Below the pieces are notes generated by a model. The model searched no databases. It worked only from the letters and a program-made list of their open reading frames with translations, and was not told the origin of the DNA. The position numbers and the translations under genes were made by a program. Below, piece by piece: positions 54,593 to 62,972 of a stretch of 64,000 nt of DNA. Position 1 is the first letter of the stretch. Each line of letters begins with the position of its first letter. Origin of the DNA: CAVZTA01 sp963778025 (lineage in GTDB: Bacteria; Chloroflexota; Limnocylindria; Limnocylindrales; CSP1-4); NCBI GenBank assembly GCA_963778025.1, contig CAVZTA010000006.1, positions 372,001-436,000 of the forward strand. The letters run 5' to 3'.

Positions 54593-54614
54593 CGTAGATT
54601 GTCGACAATCTACG
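54593..54614. promoter_or_regulatory. GntR-like operator, copy 2 (perfect 22-bp palindrome)
   Basis: The core GTAGATTGTCGACAATCTAC (54594-54613) plus one more matching pair (C54593/G54614) gives a perfect 22-bp palindrome. The centre TTGTCGACAA fits the TNGTNNACNA style of GntR operators. It lies three bases from the acetyltransferase ATG and about 60 bases from the decarboxylase ATG. It can control both divergent operons. Confidence 0.8.
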
Positions 54615-54673
54615 CAACGCCGACAGGGTGTCCACGCACGCCACCGTGCGCATGCGGCACGAGGAGGAGCTGG

Positions 54674-55957
54674 ATGGGAGCCGCCGCGACCAAGCCGCCT
54701 GCCGGCCCGCGCGTCACGCTGCCGGCCGAGGGCGTCGACCGCGACACGCTCCGTCGGGAGCTGGACGAGGCCGCGGCGGGCGACGTCGACTGGCTGCGCC
54801 GGATGGCGGTCGGCACGAACTACCCGGCCGGCGACGACGTGCTCGAGGTCGCCAAGGAGGCCTATCTCCGGTTCTTCTCGACCAACGGGCTGCTGCCCGA
54901 CATCTTCCCCAGCCTCGCCCGATTCGAGCGCGAGGTCATCGACTACGCGGCCGGGCTGTTCCATGGGCCGGACGCCGTCGGGAGCATCACGTCCGGCGGC
55001 TCGGAGTCGATCCTCATGGGCGTCAAGTCCGCCCGGGACCGTGCCCGCCGTGTCCACCCGGAGATCAGCCAGCCCGAGATGGTGGTCCCGGAGTCCGCCC
55101 ATCCCGCGTTCTGGAAGGGCGCCCACTACTTCGGCCTGAAGCTCGTCCGGGTGCCGCTGGGACCGGACCTCGAGATCGACCAGGACGCGTACCGCGCGGC
55201 GATCACCGACCGGACGGTGCTGCTCGTGGGCTCGGCGCCCAGCCTGACCCTGGGCATGGTCGATCCGATCGCGGAGCTGGCGCCCATCGCCGAGGAGCGG
55301 CGGATCGGGTTCCACGTCGATGGGTGCGTCGGCGGGTGGTTCCTCCCGTGGGTCGAGCGACTCGGCGAGCCCGTGCCGTTGTGGGACTTCCGCGTCCCGG
55401 GCGTGACGACCATCTCCGCCGACCTCCACAAGTTCGGGTATACGGCCAAGGGCGCGTCCGTGGTCATGTCGCGGGACCACGACGTGTTCGACCACCAGCC
55501 ATTCCGGTTCGGCGGCCCGCAACGCCCCGACGACTGGTACGTGACGCCGTCGATGACGGGGACGCGACCGGGAGGCGCCATCGCCGCCGCGTGGGCCGTG
55601 CTGACCTATCTCGGCGAGGCGGGCTACCTCGACCGCACGCGCCGGACGCTCGACTACCTCCATCGCTGGTGGGCCGGCATCGACGCGATCGAGGGGCTGC
55701 ACGTCATGGGCCGGCCGGTGATGGGCGTCTTCGCGGTGACCTCGGAGACGCTCGACATGTTCGCGATCGGCAAGGGCATGGAGGAGCGCGGCTGGCTGGT
55801 CTTCGCGGACAGCCACCCGCTGCCGGCGCTCCGCTACATGCAGTCACCGGGCCACGAGCCGTTCGTGGATGCCTACCTTGCGGACCTCCGCGAGGTGGCG
55901 GACCTGGTCCGCAGCGGCCGGCTGACGAGCGACGGTGGGAGGGCGCGGTACACGTGA
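54674..55957 (+). CDS. PLP-dependent decarboxylase/lyase (sphingosine-1-phosphate-lyase-like group II)
   Basis: The protein has 427 residues. ATG 54674 is chosen because GAGGAGGAGC lies six bases upstream. The PLP phosphate loop is GSITSGGSESILMGVKSAR, the ring-nitrogen Asp is in FHVDGCVGGW and the Schiff-base Lys in SADLHKFGYTAKGASVVM, a motif characteristic of the S1P-lyase/glutamate-decarboxylase-like group. The substrate is not known; the context suggests an amino acid or amino-alcohol from the compound degraded. It is coupled by a GTGA overlap to the amidohydrolase gene, and transcribed from the palindrome promoter. Confidence 0.88.
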   Translation: MGAAATKPPAGPRVTLPAEGVDRDTLRRELDEAAAGDVDWLRRMAVGTNYPAGDDVLEVAKEAYLRFFSTNGLLPDIFPSLARFEREVIDYAAGLFHGPDAVGSITSGGSESILMGVKSARDRARRVHPEISQPEMVVPESAHPAFWKGAHYFGLKLVRVPLGPDLEIDQDAYRAAITDRTVLLVGSAPSLTLGMVDPIAELAPIAEERRIGFHVDGCVGGWFLPWVERLGEPVPLWDFRVPGVTTISADLHKFGYTAKGASVVMSRDHDVFDHQPFRFGGPQRPDDWYVTPSMTGTRPGGAIAAAWAVLTYLGEAGYLDRTRRTLDYLHRWWAGIDAIEGLHVMGRPVMGVFAVTSETLDMFAIGKGMEERGWLVFADSHPLPALRYMQSPGHEPFVDAYLADLREVADLVRSGRLTSDGGRARYT

Positions 55958-57159
55958 CGGCAAGACTCATGGTGCGGGGCGTCCGGCTCATCGACGGCAT
56001 CGCCGACGCGGCGCGCACGAACGTCGACGTGACGGTCGACGACGGGCGGATCACGGCCATCGACGGCGCCTCGTCGACGCCACCGCCGGACGGCACGACG
56101 GTCATCGATGGCGCCGGGCAGACGCTGCTCCCCGGCCTCATCGACTGCCATTCGCACTACCCGATCGACACGACGGTCGACGACGGCTTCGCCACGTTCC
56201 GCCACGACCCGGACGCCCTGATCGCCCTGCGCGCGGCCGGCGCCGCCCGACGCGCGCTGGAATTGGGCGTGACGACCGCACGCAGCGCCGGGTCGCCGGG
56301 CTCGTTCGACTACGTGCTGCGCGACGCGATCGCCGCGGGCTTCGTCCCCGGTCCGCGACTCCTCGCCGCGGGTCCCGCGATGACCATCACCGGTGGCCAC
56401 GGCTGGCCCTTCGGTCGCGAGTCGGACAGCGTGGTGGAGTTCGTGCGAGGGGTCCGGGCGAACGTCCGCGACGGCGCCGAGGTCATCAAGGCCGTGGCCA
56501 GCGAGGCGGCGATGCTGTCGGGCTGGGACCAGGGCGCCGGTGGTGCCGAGATGACCGAGGAGGAGCTCAAGGCCGTGGTCGACGAGGCAGCCCGGCTCCA
56601 TCGGCGGGTGCTCGCGCACGCCCAGGGCGGGGAGGCCGTCCGGCGCGCGGCACGAGCCGGCGTCGCCAGCGTGGAGCATGCGTTCCTCGCCGAGGAGGCC
56701 GACCTCGAGGTCCTCAGGGCGAGCGGCGCGACGCTCGTGCCGACGCTCAGCGTCACGGACGTCTGGCGCACGATCGAGGGCCTGACCCCCGTCTCACGAG
56801 CTCGTCAGGACCTCATCGAGCCGCTCCATCGCCGGTCGTGCGAGACGGCGATCCGCATGGGCATCCCGATCGCCACGGGCACCGACTGCGGCGTCCGCGG
56901 CGTGACCTCCGACATGGTCGCGCGCGAGGTCCGGCTGATCCACGAGCACGGTGCGCCCGCGATGACCGCGATCCGGGGCGCGACGAGCATCGCCGCCCGA
57001 ACGCTCGGCCTCGAGGCGGAGATCGGCACGGTCGAGACGGGCAAGCGAGCCGATCTGCTGCTCGTCGACGGCGATCCGCTGGCCGACCTGCGCTGCCTTG
57101 AGCGCGTGCGGGCGGTCGTCAAGGCCGGGGAGATCGTCCATCGGGTGGCCGCCGCCTGA
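55954..57159 (+). CDS. Amidohydrolase (imidazolonepropionase / Xaa-Pro-dipeptidase-like)
   Basis: The protein has 401 residues from GTG 55954. Metal ligands are visible: HxH in GLIDCHSHYP, the bridging Lys in GAEVIKAVAS, His in RVLAHAQGG, His in ASVEHAFLAEE and Asp in ATGTDCGV. The order fits class I binuclear amidohydrolases. It ends GKRADLLLVDGDPLADL, the usual C-terminal beta-sandwich. It is coupled to the PLP enzyme by a four-base overlap. Its last 41 bases overlap the convergent MFS gene. Confidence 0.92.
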   Translation: MTARLMVRGVRLIDGIADAARTNVDVTVDDGRITAIDGASSTPPPDGTTVIDGAGQTLLPGLIDCHSHYPIDTTVDDGFATFRHDPDALIALRAAGAARRALELGVTTARSAGSPGSFDYVLRDAIAAGFVPGPRLLAAGPAMTITGGHGWPFGRESDSVVEFVRGVRANVRDGAEVIKAVASEAAMLSGWDQGAGGAEMTEEELKAVVDEAARLHRRVLAHAQGGEAVRRAARAGVASVEHAFLAEEADLEVLRASGATLVPTLSVTDVWRTIEGLTPVSRARQDLIEPLHRRSCETAIRMGIPIATGTDCGVRGVTSDMVAREVRLIHEHGAPAMTAIRGATSIAARTLGLEAEIGTVETGKRADLLLVDGDPLADLRCLERVRAVVKAGEIVHRVAAA

Positions 57160-58552
57160 CGATCGGCGCGTCGGACGACTGCGCGAGCGCCTTCCGAAGC
57201 GCGTTGCGGCGGCGGTTCCGGATGTCCCAGGCGAACAGCGCGACGCTCGTGAGCGTGATGATCGACCCGACCCGGAGCGCATCCTGGATGCCGATCGCTC
57301 CGGCGATCGCGGCACCCGCGAGCGGGGCCACGATCGTCGCCGTGTTCGCGAAGGTCGTGTCGAGCGCGGTGAACGTCACGCCGTACTGCCGCGGGATGCG
57401 GTCCATCAACTCGTCGAACAGCGCGAGGTCGACGCCCGCGCTGAACAGCGATGCCACCGCGGCGAGCACGGCGACGACCGCGAGGTTGCCGGTGAGCGAG
57501 ATCGCGACCGGGTAGAGCGACGACACCAGCAGGGTCGTGAGGAGCATGAACACCCGCCCGCGGACACGCGCCTGGCGGCGCCAGTACAGGTAGCCCACCA
57601 GCAGGGCCGCGGACTGGGCCGTCGCGATGATCCCGATCCACACGTCCGGGGCATGGAGCTCACGCACGAAGTACAGCGGGATCAGGGGCAGCGTCAGGCG
57701 CACGCCGGCGATGTACACGAGCTGCCGGGCGCTGTAGCCGAGGAACGCGGGGTGCGCGCGCGCGATCGCGCCGACGCCGCGGATGCGCTGCCACAGCGAC
57801 GACCGGCTCGCCGCCTCCGTCCCATGCGCCACGACCCGATAGCGACTCGAGAACTGGTAGCTGATGACGCCGGCGACGGCGAACCCGGCGAACATCAGCG
57901 CGTAGCCCGCCGGGAAGGGCAGGAGATCGAGCGTCACGCCGACCAGCGCGACGACGATCGCGCTCGTCACGCCCATGATCGACCAGCGCCGGCTCATCAG
58001 CTCCATGCGGCCCCGCGGCCCTGCCGCGCCGTCCATGACCACCGGGAACGCGACGATGCCGATCGTCTGCGGCACGGCGGCGATCGCCCAGACGACGAGG
58101 ACGGCCGGCACGGCCAGCTGCGGCGACAGCGTCACCACGATGAGCGCCATCGCGCCGTACCCGAGATGTCCGAGGAGGCGCCCGCGGCTGTACCACGCGA
58201 CGATGCGTGTCTGGCGCTGGAGGACCTGGCCGAACGGGATCGCCAGCATCACCGCGAACACGGCCGGGATGGCGGTCAGCAGGCCCACCTCGAACGCCGA
58301 GCCGCCGAGGCGGGCGATGAACACGGGCAGGAACGTCGACGCGGCGTTGATCGCGCCCATCGCGACCGAATCGCCCCGGATCATCCGGTCGTTGTGGACC
58401 TCGTCCGAGTGGCTGGGCGTGGGCCGCAGCGACGGGATCGGGATCGACGGCAGCGCCGGGATGGGCAGGGTCGGGATGGGCAGCGTCGGGATCGGCAGGG
58501 TCGACCGGAGCCTGGACTTCCGCCGGCGGCGGCCCGGGCTGGTGGGCGGCAT
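57119..58552 (-). CDS. MFS transporter with proline-repeat N-terminus
   Basis: The protein has 477 residues from ATG 58552; a shorter start at ATG 58384 would remove the leader. The leader contains LPIPTLPIPTLPIPALP, encoded by three 15-base DNA repeats. From about residue 56, MFS helices follow (AMGAINAASTFLPVFIARLGG, FAVMLAIPFG and so on), with 11-12 helices in total. It diverges from the operon beginning at 58.7 kb, with a GntR-like palindrome between them, and converges with the amidohydrolase gene, overlapping it by 41 bases. Uptake of the island substrate is inferred. Confidence 0.85.
   Translation of the reverse strand: MPPTSPGRRRRKSRLRSTLPIPTLPIPTLPIPALPSIPIPSLRPTPSHSDEVHNDRMIRGDSVAMGAINAASTFLPVFIARLGGSAFEVGLLTAIPAVFAVMLAIPFGQVLQRQTRIVAWYSRGRLLGHLGYGAMALIVVTLSPQLAVPAVLVVWAIAAVPQTIGIVAFPVVMDGAAGPRGRMELMSRRWSIMGVTSAIVVALVGVTLDLLPFPAGYALMFAGFAVAGVISYQFSSRYRVVAHGTEAASRSSLWQRIRGVGAIARAHPAFLGYSARQLVYIAGVRLTLPLIPLYFVRELHAPDVWIGIIATAQSAALLVGYLYWRRQARVRGRVFMLLTTLLVSSLYPVAISLTGNLAVVAVLAAVASLFSAGVDLALFDELMDRIPRQYGVTFTALDTTFANTATIVAPLAGAAIAGAIGIQDALRVGSIITLTSVALFAWDIRNRRRNALRKALAQSSDAPIVRRRPPDGRSPRP
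58458..58502 (-). repeat. Three 15-base tandem repeats encoding LPIPT
   Basis: On the plus strand the units read GGGATGGGCAGGGTC, GGGATGGGCAGCGTC and GGGATCGGCAGGGTC. They lie near the 5-prime end of the MFS gene and are followed by more degenerate copies. They may be a slipped-strand coding repeat, or lie upstream of the true start if translation begins at 58384. Confidence 0.7.
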
Positions 58553-58666
58553 CGATGGACGTCAGTCGACGACGATGGGAACGCGCCCGACGAACGGCCT
58601 CGGCATCGCCACCATCCTCGTCCCGTGCGCCGCCCCACGGGCCGCGCTCGCGAGCCCGGCCGAAGT

Positions 58667-58686
58667 GTAGATTGTCGACAACCCGC
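58667..58686. promoter_or_regulatory. GntR-like operator, copy 3
   Basis: GTAGATTGTCGACAA (58667-58681) matches the first 15 positions of the perfect palindrome at 54.6 kb; the remaining five differ. It contains TAGATT, a possible plus-strand -10 box, and lies between the MFS and 58.7-kb genes. Confidence 0.65.
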
Positions 58687-58721
58687 GGCGACGGCGAGCG
58701 TGGGACGCACGAGGAGGGACG

Positions 58722-59333
58722 GTGACGCAGGCGGTCGTCGCATCGGGCCGCCTCGCGATGGTGGCCGACCATCTCGTCCTTGCGCTCCGTGAGGACGGCG
58801 CGACCGAGGGCGCCGCCGACGCTCCGTCCTTCGTCGTCAGCTGGTACGCCGTCGCGTTCTCGTCGACGGCGCCCGGAGGGAACCTCGCGTTCGTCCGCTC
58901 GGCGGACCTGCCCGATGGCGAGCTCGTGGCCACCGACACGCCCGGCCTGGACCGCGTCCTGCGGGGGCGCTTGAAGCCGAGGTCCTGGCCGCTGGACGAC
59001 CCCGACCGCGCAGCGACCACCGCCACGTTCGAGCGCTCGCCCATCCGTGACGGCGCCGTGACGGCGCGCATCGTGGCCGGCGATCACGTGATCGAGGTCG
59101 CGTGGCGCGACCTCGGGACGCCGCTGGTCGCATCCGGGCGGGTCGGCGGTGCGGACGCGCCGTGGGACACGACGACGGTCCTCATCGAAGCTGCCGGCTG
59201 GTCGGCGGCCGTCGACGGCGTGGCGGTCCAGGGACGGCCGTTCCCGAACCATGTCTGGGACGGCTGGTTCGGCCGGCCGCTGTCGTCGGCGCTGGTGGCG
59301 ATCGCAGAGGTCTTCCGGGAGGTCGACGCATGA
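58722..59333 (+). CDS. Protein of unknown function, first gene of the enolase-superfamily operon
   Basis: The protein has 203 residues from GTG 58722 with GAGGAGGGAC upstream. It begins TQAVVASGRLAMVADHLVLAL and is rich in beta-type patterns (VVSWYAVAFSSTAPGGNLAFV, then HVIEVAWRDLG). No membrane segment, signal peptide or known catalytic motif is visible. It is coupled by a four-base overlap to the next unknown gene, which is coupled to the enolase-superfamily gene. The conserved linkage suggests an accessory subunit, isomerase or binding protein for the same pathway. I do not recognise the family. Confidence 0.7.
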   Translation: MTQAVVASGRLAMVADHLVLALREDGATEGAADAPSFVVSWYAVAFSSTAPGGNLAFVRSADLPDGELVATDTPGLDRVLRGRLKPRSWPLDDPDRAATTATFERSPIRDGAVTARIVAGDHVIEVAWRDLGTPLVASGRVGGADAPWDTTTVLIEAAGWSAAVDGVAVQGRPFPNHVWDGWFGRPLSSALVAIAEVFREVDA

Positions 59334-59818
59334 TCACGGTCGTGGCCATCGGGCCGGTCGCGGTGACCACGAACTACTGGGAGGAGTACCAGGAGGACGG
59401 GACCGAGGAGATCGGCTGCCGCGTCCAGCTCCGGCGGCTGCGCGAGGTGCCCTCCGAGATCCCACCGCCGCAGCCGCGGCGGGACGCGACCTGGTGGTCG
59501 ATCGACGAGCCCGTCTGGCGGGCGGACCTGTTCACGACGGTCGGCAGCACGACGGCGCTCGATGCCTCCCACTACCACCCGACGTTCAGCGGCATCCAGC
59601 CGTGCGAGCGCGTGTTCGATCCGTCGATCTTCCCGGATCCGCACGCCTGGATCGTGGGGCGGCTCTCGGATCTCCGGGGGATGCTCGATGAGGCGGGGCA
59701 CCCAGAGCTGGCCGCGGGCATCGACGACACCGACGTGGCACAGGCGATGCCGGCGATCCTCGCCGCGGTCGCGGCGACGCTGACCTATCGCCCGGCACAC
59801 CGTGCCGACGTGCCGTGA
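59330..59818 (+). CDS. Protein of unknown function, second gene of the enolase-superfamily operon
   Basis: The protein has 162 residues from ATG 59330, overlapping the preceding stop by four bases. It begins ITVVAIGPVAVTTNYWEEYQ, with acidic and aromatic residues, and contains ATWWSIDEPVWRADLFTTVGS, a helix-rich middle and an Ala-rich C-terminal helix (AMPAILAAVAATLTY). There is no recognised domain. It is followed by the enolase-superfamily gene with a four-base overlap. The Trp-rich segments could form a substrate-binding surface, but that is speculation. Confidence 0.7.
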   Translation: MITVVAIGPVAVTTNYWEEYQEDGTEEIGCRVQLRRLREVPSEIPPPQPRRDATWWSIDEPVWRADLFTTVGSTTALDASHYHPTFSGIQPCERVFDPSIFPDPHAWIVGRLSDLRGMLDEAGHPELAAGIDDTDVAQAMPAILAAVAATLTYRPAHRADVP

Positions 59819-60963
59819 CCGGCCCGGCCGAGATGCGCGTCACCGGGATCACGACCCGGATCCTCGCGTACGACCTGCGACCGGCCTGGGGCGACCACCC
59901 GCCCGAGGGCATCTTCGACACGACCTATCGGATCCCGCTCGTCACGCTCCACACGGACGCCGGCATCGACGGACATGCGATGCAGTACGGCGGCCTGGGC
60001 GAGGGCCGGGCGATGGGACACGTGCTGCACGAGGCGTATGCCGGCGACGTCATCGGCCGTGACCCGCGCCATGTCGAGGCGATCTGGCAGCACCTCCGGC
60101 GCAAGCAGCGGCACATGTACAACACGAGCGACGCCACGATCGGCACGCTCGACGTCGCGCTGTGGGACCTGCGAGGCAAGGCCCTCGGGCAACCCGTCGC
60201 CGCGCTCCTGGGGCTCGCTCGGGAGCGGGTCCCGTGCTACGCCACCGCCCGCTCGATCGACCCGTCGCCCGAACAGGTCTTCGAGGAGGCGAAGCTCCGC
60301 CGGTCCGAGGGCTATCGCGGCTTCAAGATCCAGTTCTGGGACGGCCTGGAGCGCGACATCCCGCGGTTCCACGCTGCGCGCGAGGGCGCCGGCCCCGACT
60401 TCACGCTGATGGAGGACGCCGCAGGCGGCTACACCTACATCCAGGCGATGGCCGCGGGCCGGGAGCTCCAGGCGCTCGGGTTCACCTGGTTCGAGGAGCC
60501 CATCCCCGACCGCCGGCTGGATCAGCTCCGACGGCTCGCGGATCAGCTGGATATCCCGATCCTGGCCACGGAGACCCTGCTGCTCCACGAGCTCCCGGAG
60601 CATCTGCGGCACGGGGCGGCGGACATCGTCCGCGGCGATGTCCTCATCAAGGACGGCATCACCGGACTGCGCAAGGCGTGCATCGCCGCGGAGCTCTTCG
60701 GCTATGACCTCGAGATCCACGGACTGGGCGGGTTCCTGTCGGACGTGGCGAACCTCCATGTGGCGTTGTCGGTCGAGAACTGCCGCTTCGTCGAGGCGCA
60801 TCACCCGGTCTACGAGCAGGGCGTCAAGGGCCGTCCCCTGGCCATCGATCCGGACGGCTGCCGGGTGCTGCCCGACGCGCCGGGCCTGGGCGTCGAGCTG
60901 GACTGGGACTGGATCGACGACCACACGCAGGAGATCATCCGGTCGGGCGAGACACCGTCGTGA
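59815..60963 (+). CDS. Enolase-superfamily enzyme (mandelate racemase / muconate lactonising group)
   Basis: The protein has 382 residues from GTG 59815 (four-base overlap; ATG 59833 is an alternative). The N-terminal capping domain starts MRVTGITTRILAYDL. Barrel residues include FKIQFWDG (KxQ in place of the usual KxK), metal-ligand regions LMEDAAGGY, WFEEPIPDR and LATETLL, and a C-terminal His in LEIHGLGGF. The group abstracts a proton alpha to a carboxylate and includes sugar-acid dehydratases. It is the third gene of a four-gene operon with a Gfo/Idh dehydrogenase, consistent with acid-sugar or lactone degradation. Confidence 0.9.
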   Translation: MTGPAEMRVTGITTRILAYDLRPAWGDHPPEGIFDTTYRIPLVTLHTDAGIDGHAMQYGGLGEGRAMGHVLHEAYAGDVIGRDPRHVEAIWQHLRRKQRHMYNTSDATIGTLDVALWDLRGKALGQPVAALLGLARERVPCYATARSIDPSPEQVFEEAKLRRSEGYRGFKIQFWDGLERDIPRFHAAREGAGPDFTLMEDAAGGYTYIQAMAAGRELQALGFTWFEEPIPDRRLDQLRRLADQLDIPILATETLLLHELPEHLRHGAADIVRGDVLIKDGITGLRKACIAAELFGYDLEIHGLGGFLSDVANLHVALSVENCRFVEAHHPVYEQGVKGRPLAIDPDGCRVLPDAPGLGVELDWDWIDDHTQEIIRSGETPS

Positions 60964-60970
60964 CGCCGTC

Positions 60971-62049
60971 GTGACACCGCTCCGGGTCCTGGTCGCGGGG
61001 CTGGACCACTACCACGTCACGGGCTGGGTGGACACCCTGGGCCTGTTCCCGGGCGACCTGGAGATCGTCGCGCTGTACGACCCGGACCCGGCCAACGGAC
61101 AGGCGCTCCGGCCGCGCTTCGTCGACCCGTCGCTGCCGGCGGCGCTGCCACCCGGGTTCCGCGACCTGCCCTTCTCGACGGACCTTGACGCGGCCCTCGC
61201 GGAGCATCGCCCGGACGTGGCGCTCGTGACGATGCCCGACCGCGATGCGCCGGCGGTCATCGAGCGGCTCGCGCGTGGCGGCGTGCACATGGTCATCGAC
61301 AAGCCCGCGGCGCTGACGAGCGCGGCTGCTCGGCAGGCGTTCGATGCCGTGCGGGACCACGGCGTCCGCACCGTCGTGGGCCTGACGCGCCGCTACTCGC
61401 CCGCGGCGCGCGCCGCGCGTGCAGTCATCGAGACCGGTCGCCTCGGCACGCTCGTCACCGCCGAGGCGATCTTCGCCACGTCGACGCGTCCGCGTCCGCG
61501 AGCCGGCGAACCACCTGTTCGACCCCGCTCGGAGCGCGGGTGGCATCCTCGCCTGGCTGGGGATCCACGACCTGGACACGCTGCCCTGGCTCATCGGCGA
61601 GCCGGTCGTGGAGGTGTCGGCGATGACCGCGCGGCGCGGGGATCCGGATCTCGCCGTGGAGGACGTGGCGGTCGTGGCGCTGCGCTTCGCGGGCGGTGCC
61701 GTGGCGGCCCTCCAGGACGCGTACGCGCTGCCCGCCCGCGGCTATCGGACGCGCTTCGCGATCCGCGGCGTCGACGCGTCGGTGGAGCTGGGTCCGCGGC
61801 GAGGCGCTCACGCTCGTGACCGCCGGCGAGGACGGGATGACGCGCGACGCCACCACGGCGTTCGACGATCCGGTGGTGCCGGGCTACGGGGCCGGCGGCA
61901 AGGCGGCGGTCGAGGACCTGCTCGGCGCGATCCGCGATGGGCGTGAGACGGCCGCGCCCGGGGAGCTGCTGGTGGACGCGCTGCGCCTGATCGAGGCGGC
62001 GTATCGGTCCGCGCGCGAGGGTCGCGTCGTGCGCGTGGAGGGCGCGTGA
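60971..62049 (+). CDS. Gfo/Idh/MocA family oxidoreductase, two frameshifts
   Basis: The protein starts at GTG 60971, seven bases after the previous stop. The Rossmann part reads LRVLVAGLDHYHVTGWVDTLG, with the DKPAALTSAAARQ motif (DKP in place of EKP). A single indel near 61485-61495 shifts to VRVREPANHLFDPARSAGG and LGIHDLDTLPWLIGEP. A second near 61797-61805 leads to EALTLVTAGEDGMTRDA and the C-terminus. The assembled length is about 359 residues. The nucleotide loop lacks the second Gly (GLDHYH), as in the family member at 19.3 kb. Confidence 0.82.
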
Positions 62050-62055
62050 CGCCGG

Positions 62056-62971
62056 CTAGCGGTCCGACGTCCCGCGGCGATCGAACGCGTCCCGCAGGCC
62101 GTCACCGACGAAGTTCACCGCGAGCACCATGAGCACGATGAAGATCGCGGCCGGGACCCACTGCCAGGGATATCGCTCGAGCACCGTGACGACCCGCGTC
62201 TGCTGCACGAGGTTGCCCCAGCTGGGCGTGGGTGGCTGGACGCCCAGGCCGAGGTAGCTGAGGCTCGCCTCGAACACGATCACCGTGGCCACGAGGAACG
62301 TCGCGTAGACCACGAGCGGGGCCACGATGTTGGGCAGGATGTGCGATCGCGATCATGCGCGGCGTCGACACCCCGATCACGCGTGCCGCTTCGATGAACG
62401 AGGTCTCGCGCAGCGCGAGCACCTGGCCGCGGATGATCCGGGCGCCCTGGGCCCACGACACCACGCCGATCATGATCATCATCGTGATCAGGCCGGCACC
62501 GATCGTGTACGCGACGACGATCAGCAGGAGGATGATCGGGAAGCTCAGGACGATGTCGACGAGGCGCATCAGCGTGGTGTCCACGCGGCCACCGGCATAG
62601 CCCGAGATCACGCCGACGGTCGTCCCGATGACCGCGGCGATGAACACCGAGACCATCGCGACGAGGATCGAGACACGCCCACCGACGAGCGTCCGGGCGA
62701 GCACGTCGCGCCCGAGGGCATCGGTGCCCAGCGGGTAGCCGGGGATCTTGCCGGGTGGCTGGTTGGTGAACCCGAGCCTGAGGTTCTGCTTGAGCGCGGC
62801 CTCCTCGGACCCGAGGAGCGCGAGCACCACGATGATGACGATCGTCACCAGGCCCACCAGCGCCAGGCGGTGACGCAGGAAGCGGCGGAGGGCGCGCTGT
62901 CGCGGGGAGCCGACGCTCCGAGCCACGGCGACCGGGACGACCAGCGGTGCCGCGACGTCCTGCTGGGCCAT
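62056..62971 (-). CDS. ABC peptide/opine permease (DppC/OppC-like), frameshifted
   Basis: The protein starts at ATG 62971 with MAQQDVAAPLVVPVAVAR and has the first helix RLALVGLVTIVIIVVLAL. The typical DppC features follow: NQPPGKIPGYPLGTDALGRDVLARTL and EAARVIGVSTPRMI (EAA loop). A single indel near 62340-62352 splits the last part, which continues FEASLSYLGLGVQPPTPSWGN and ends AVNFVGDGLRDAFDRR. The assembled length is about 304 residues. It is the second gene of the permease pair and pairs with the OppB-like protein to import peptides or similar oligomeric substrates. Confidence 0.87.
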
Positions 62972-62972
62972 C

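Noticed and set aside
54593..54614. Rho-independent terminator
   Set aside because: The palindrome has no loop and no T-run, sits between divergent genes next to start codons and recurs at two other promoters, which fits an operator.
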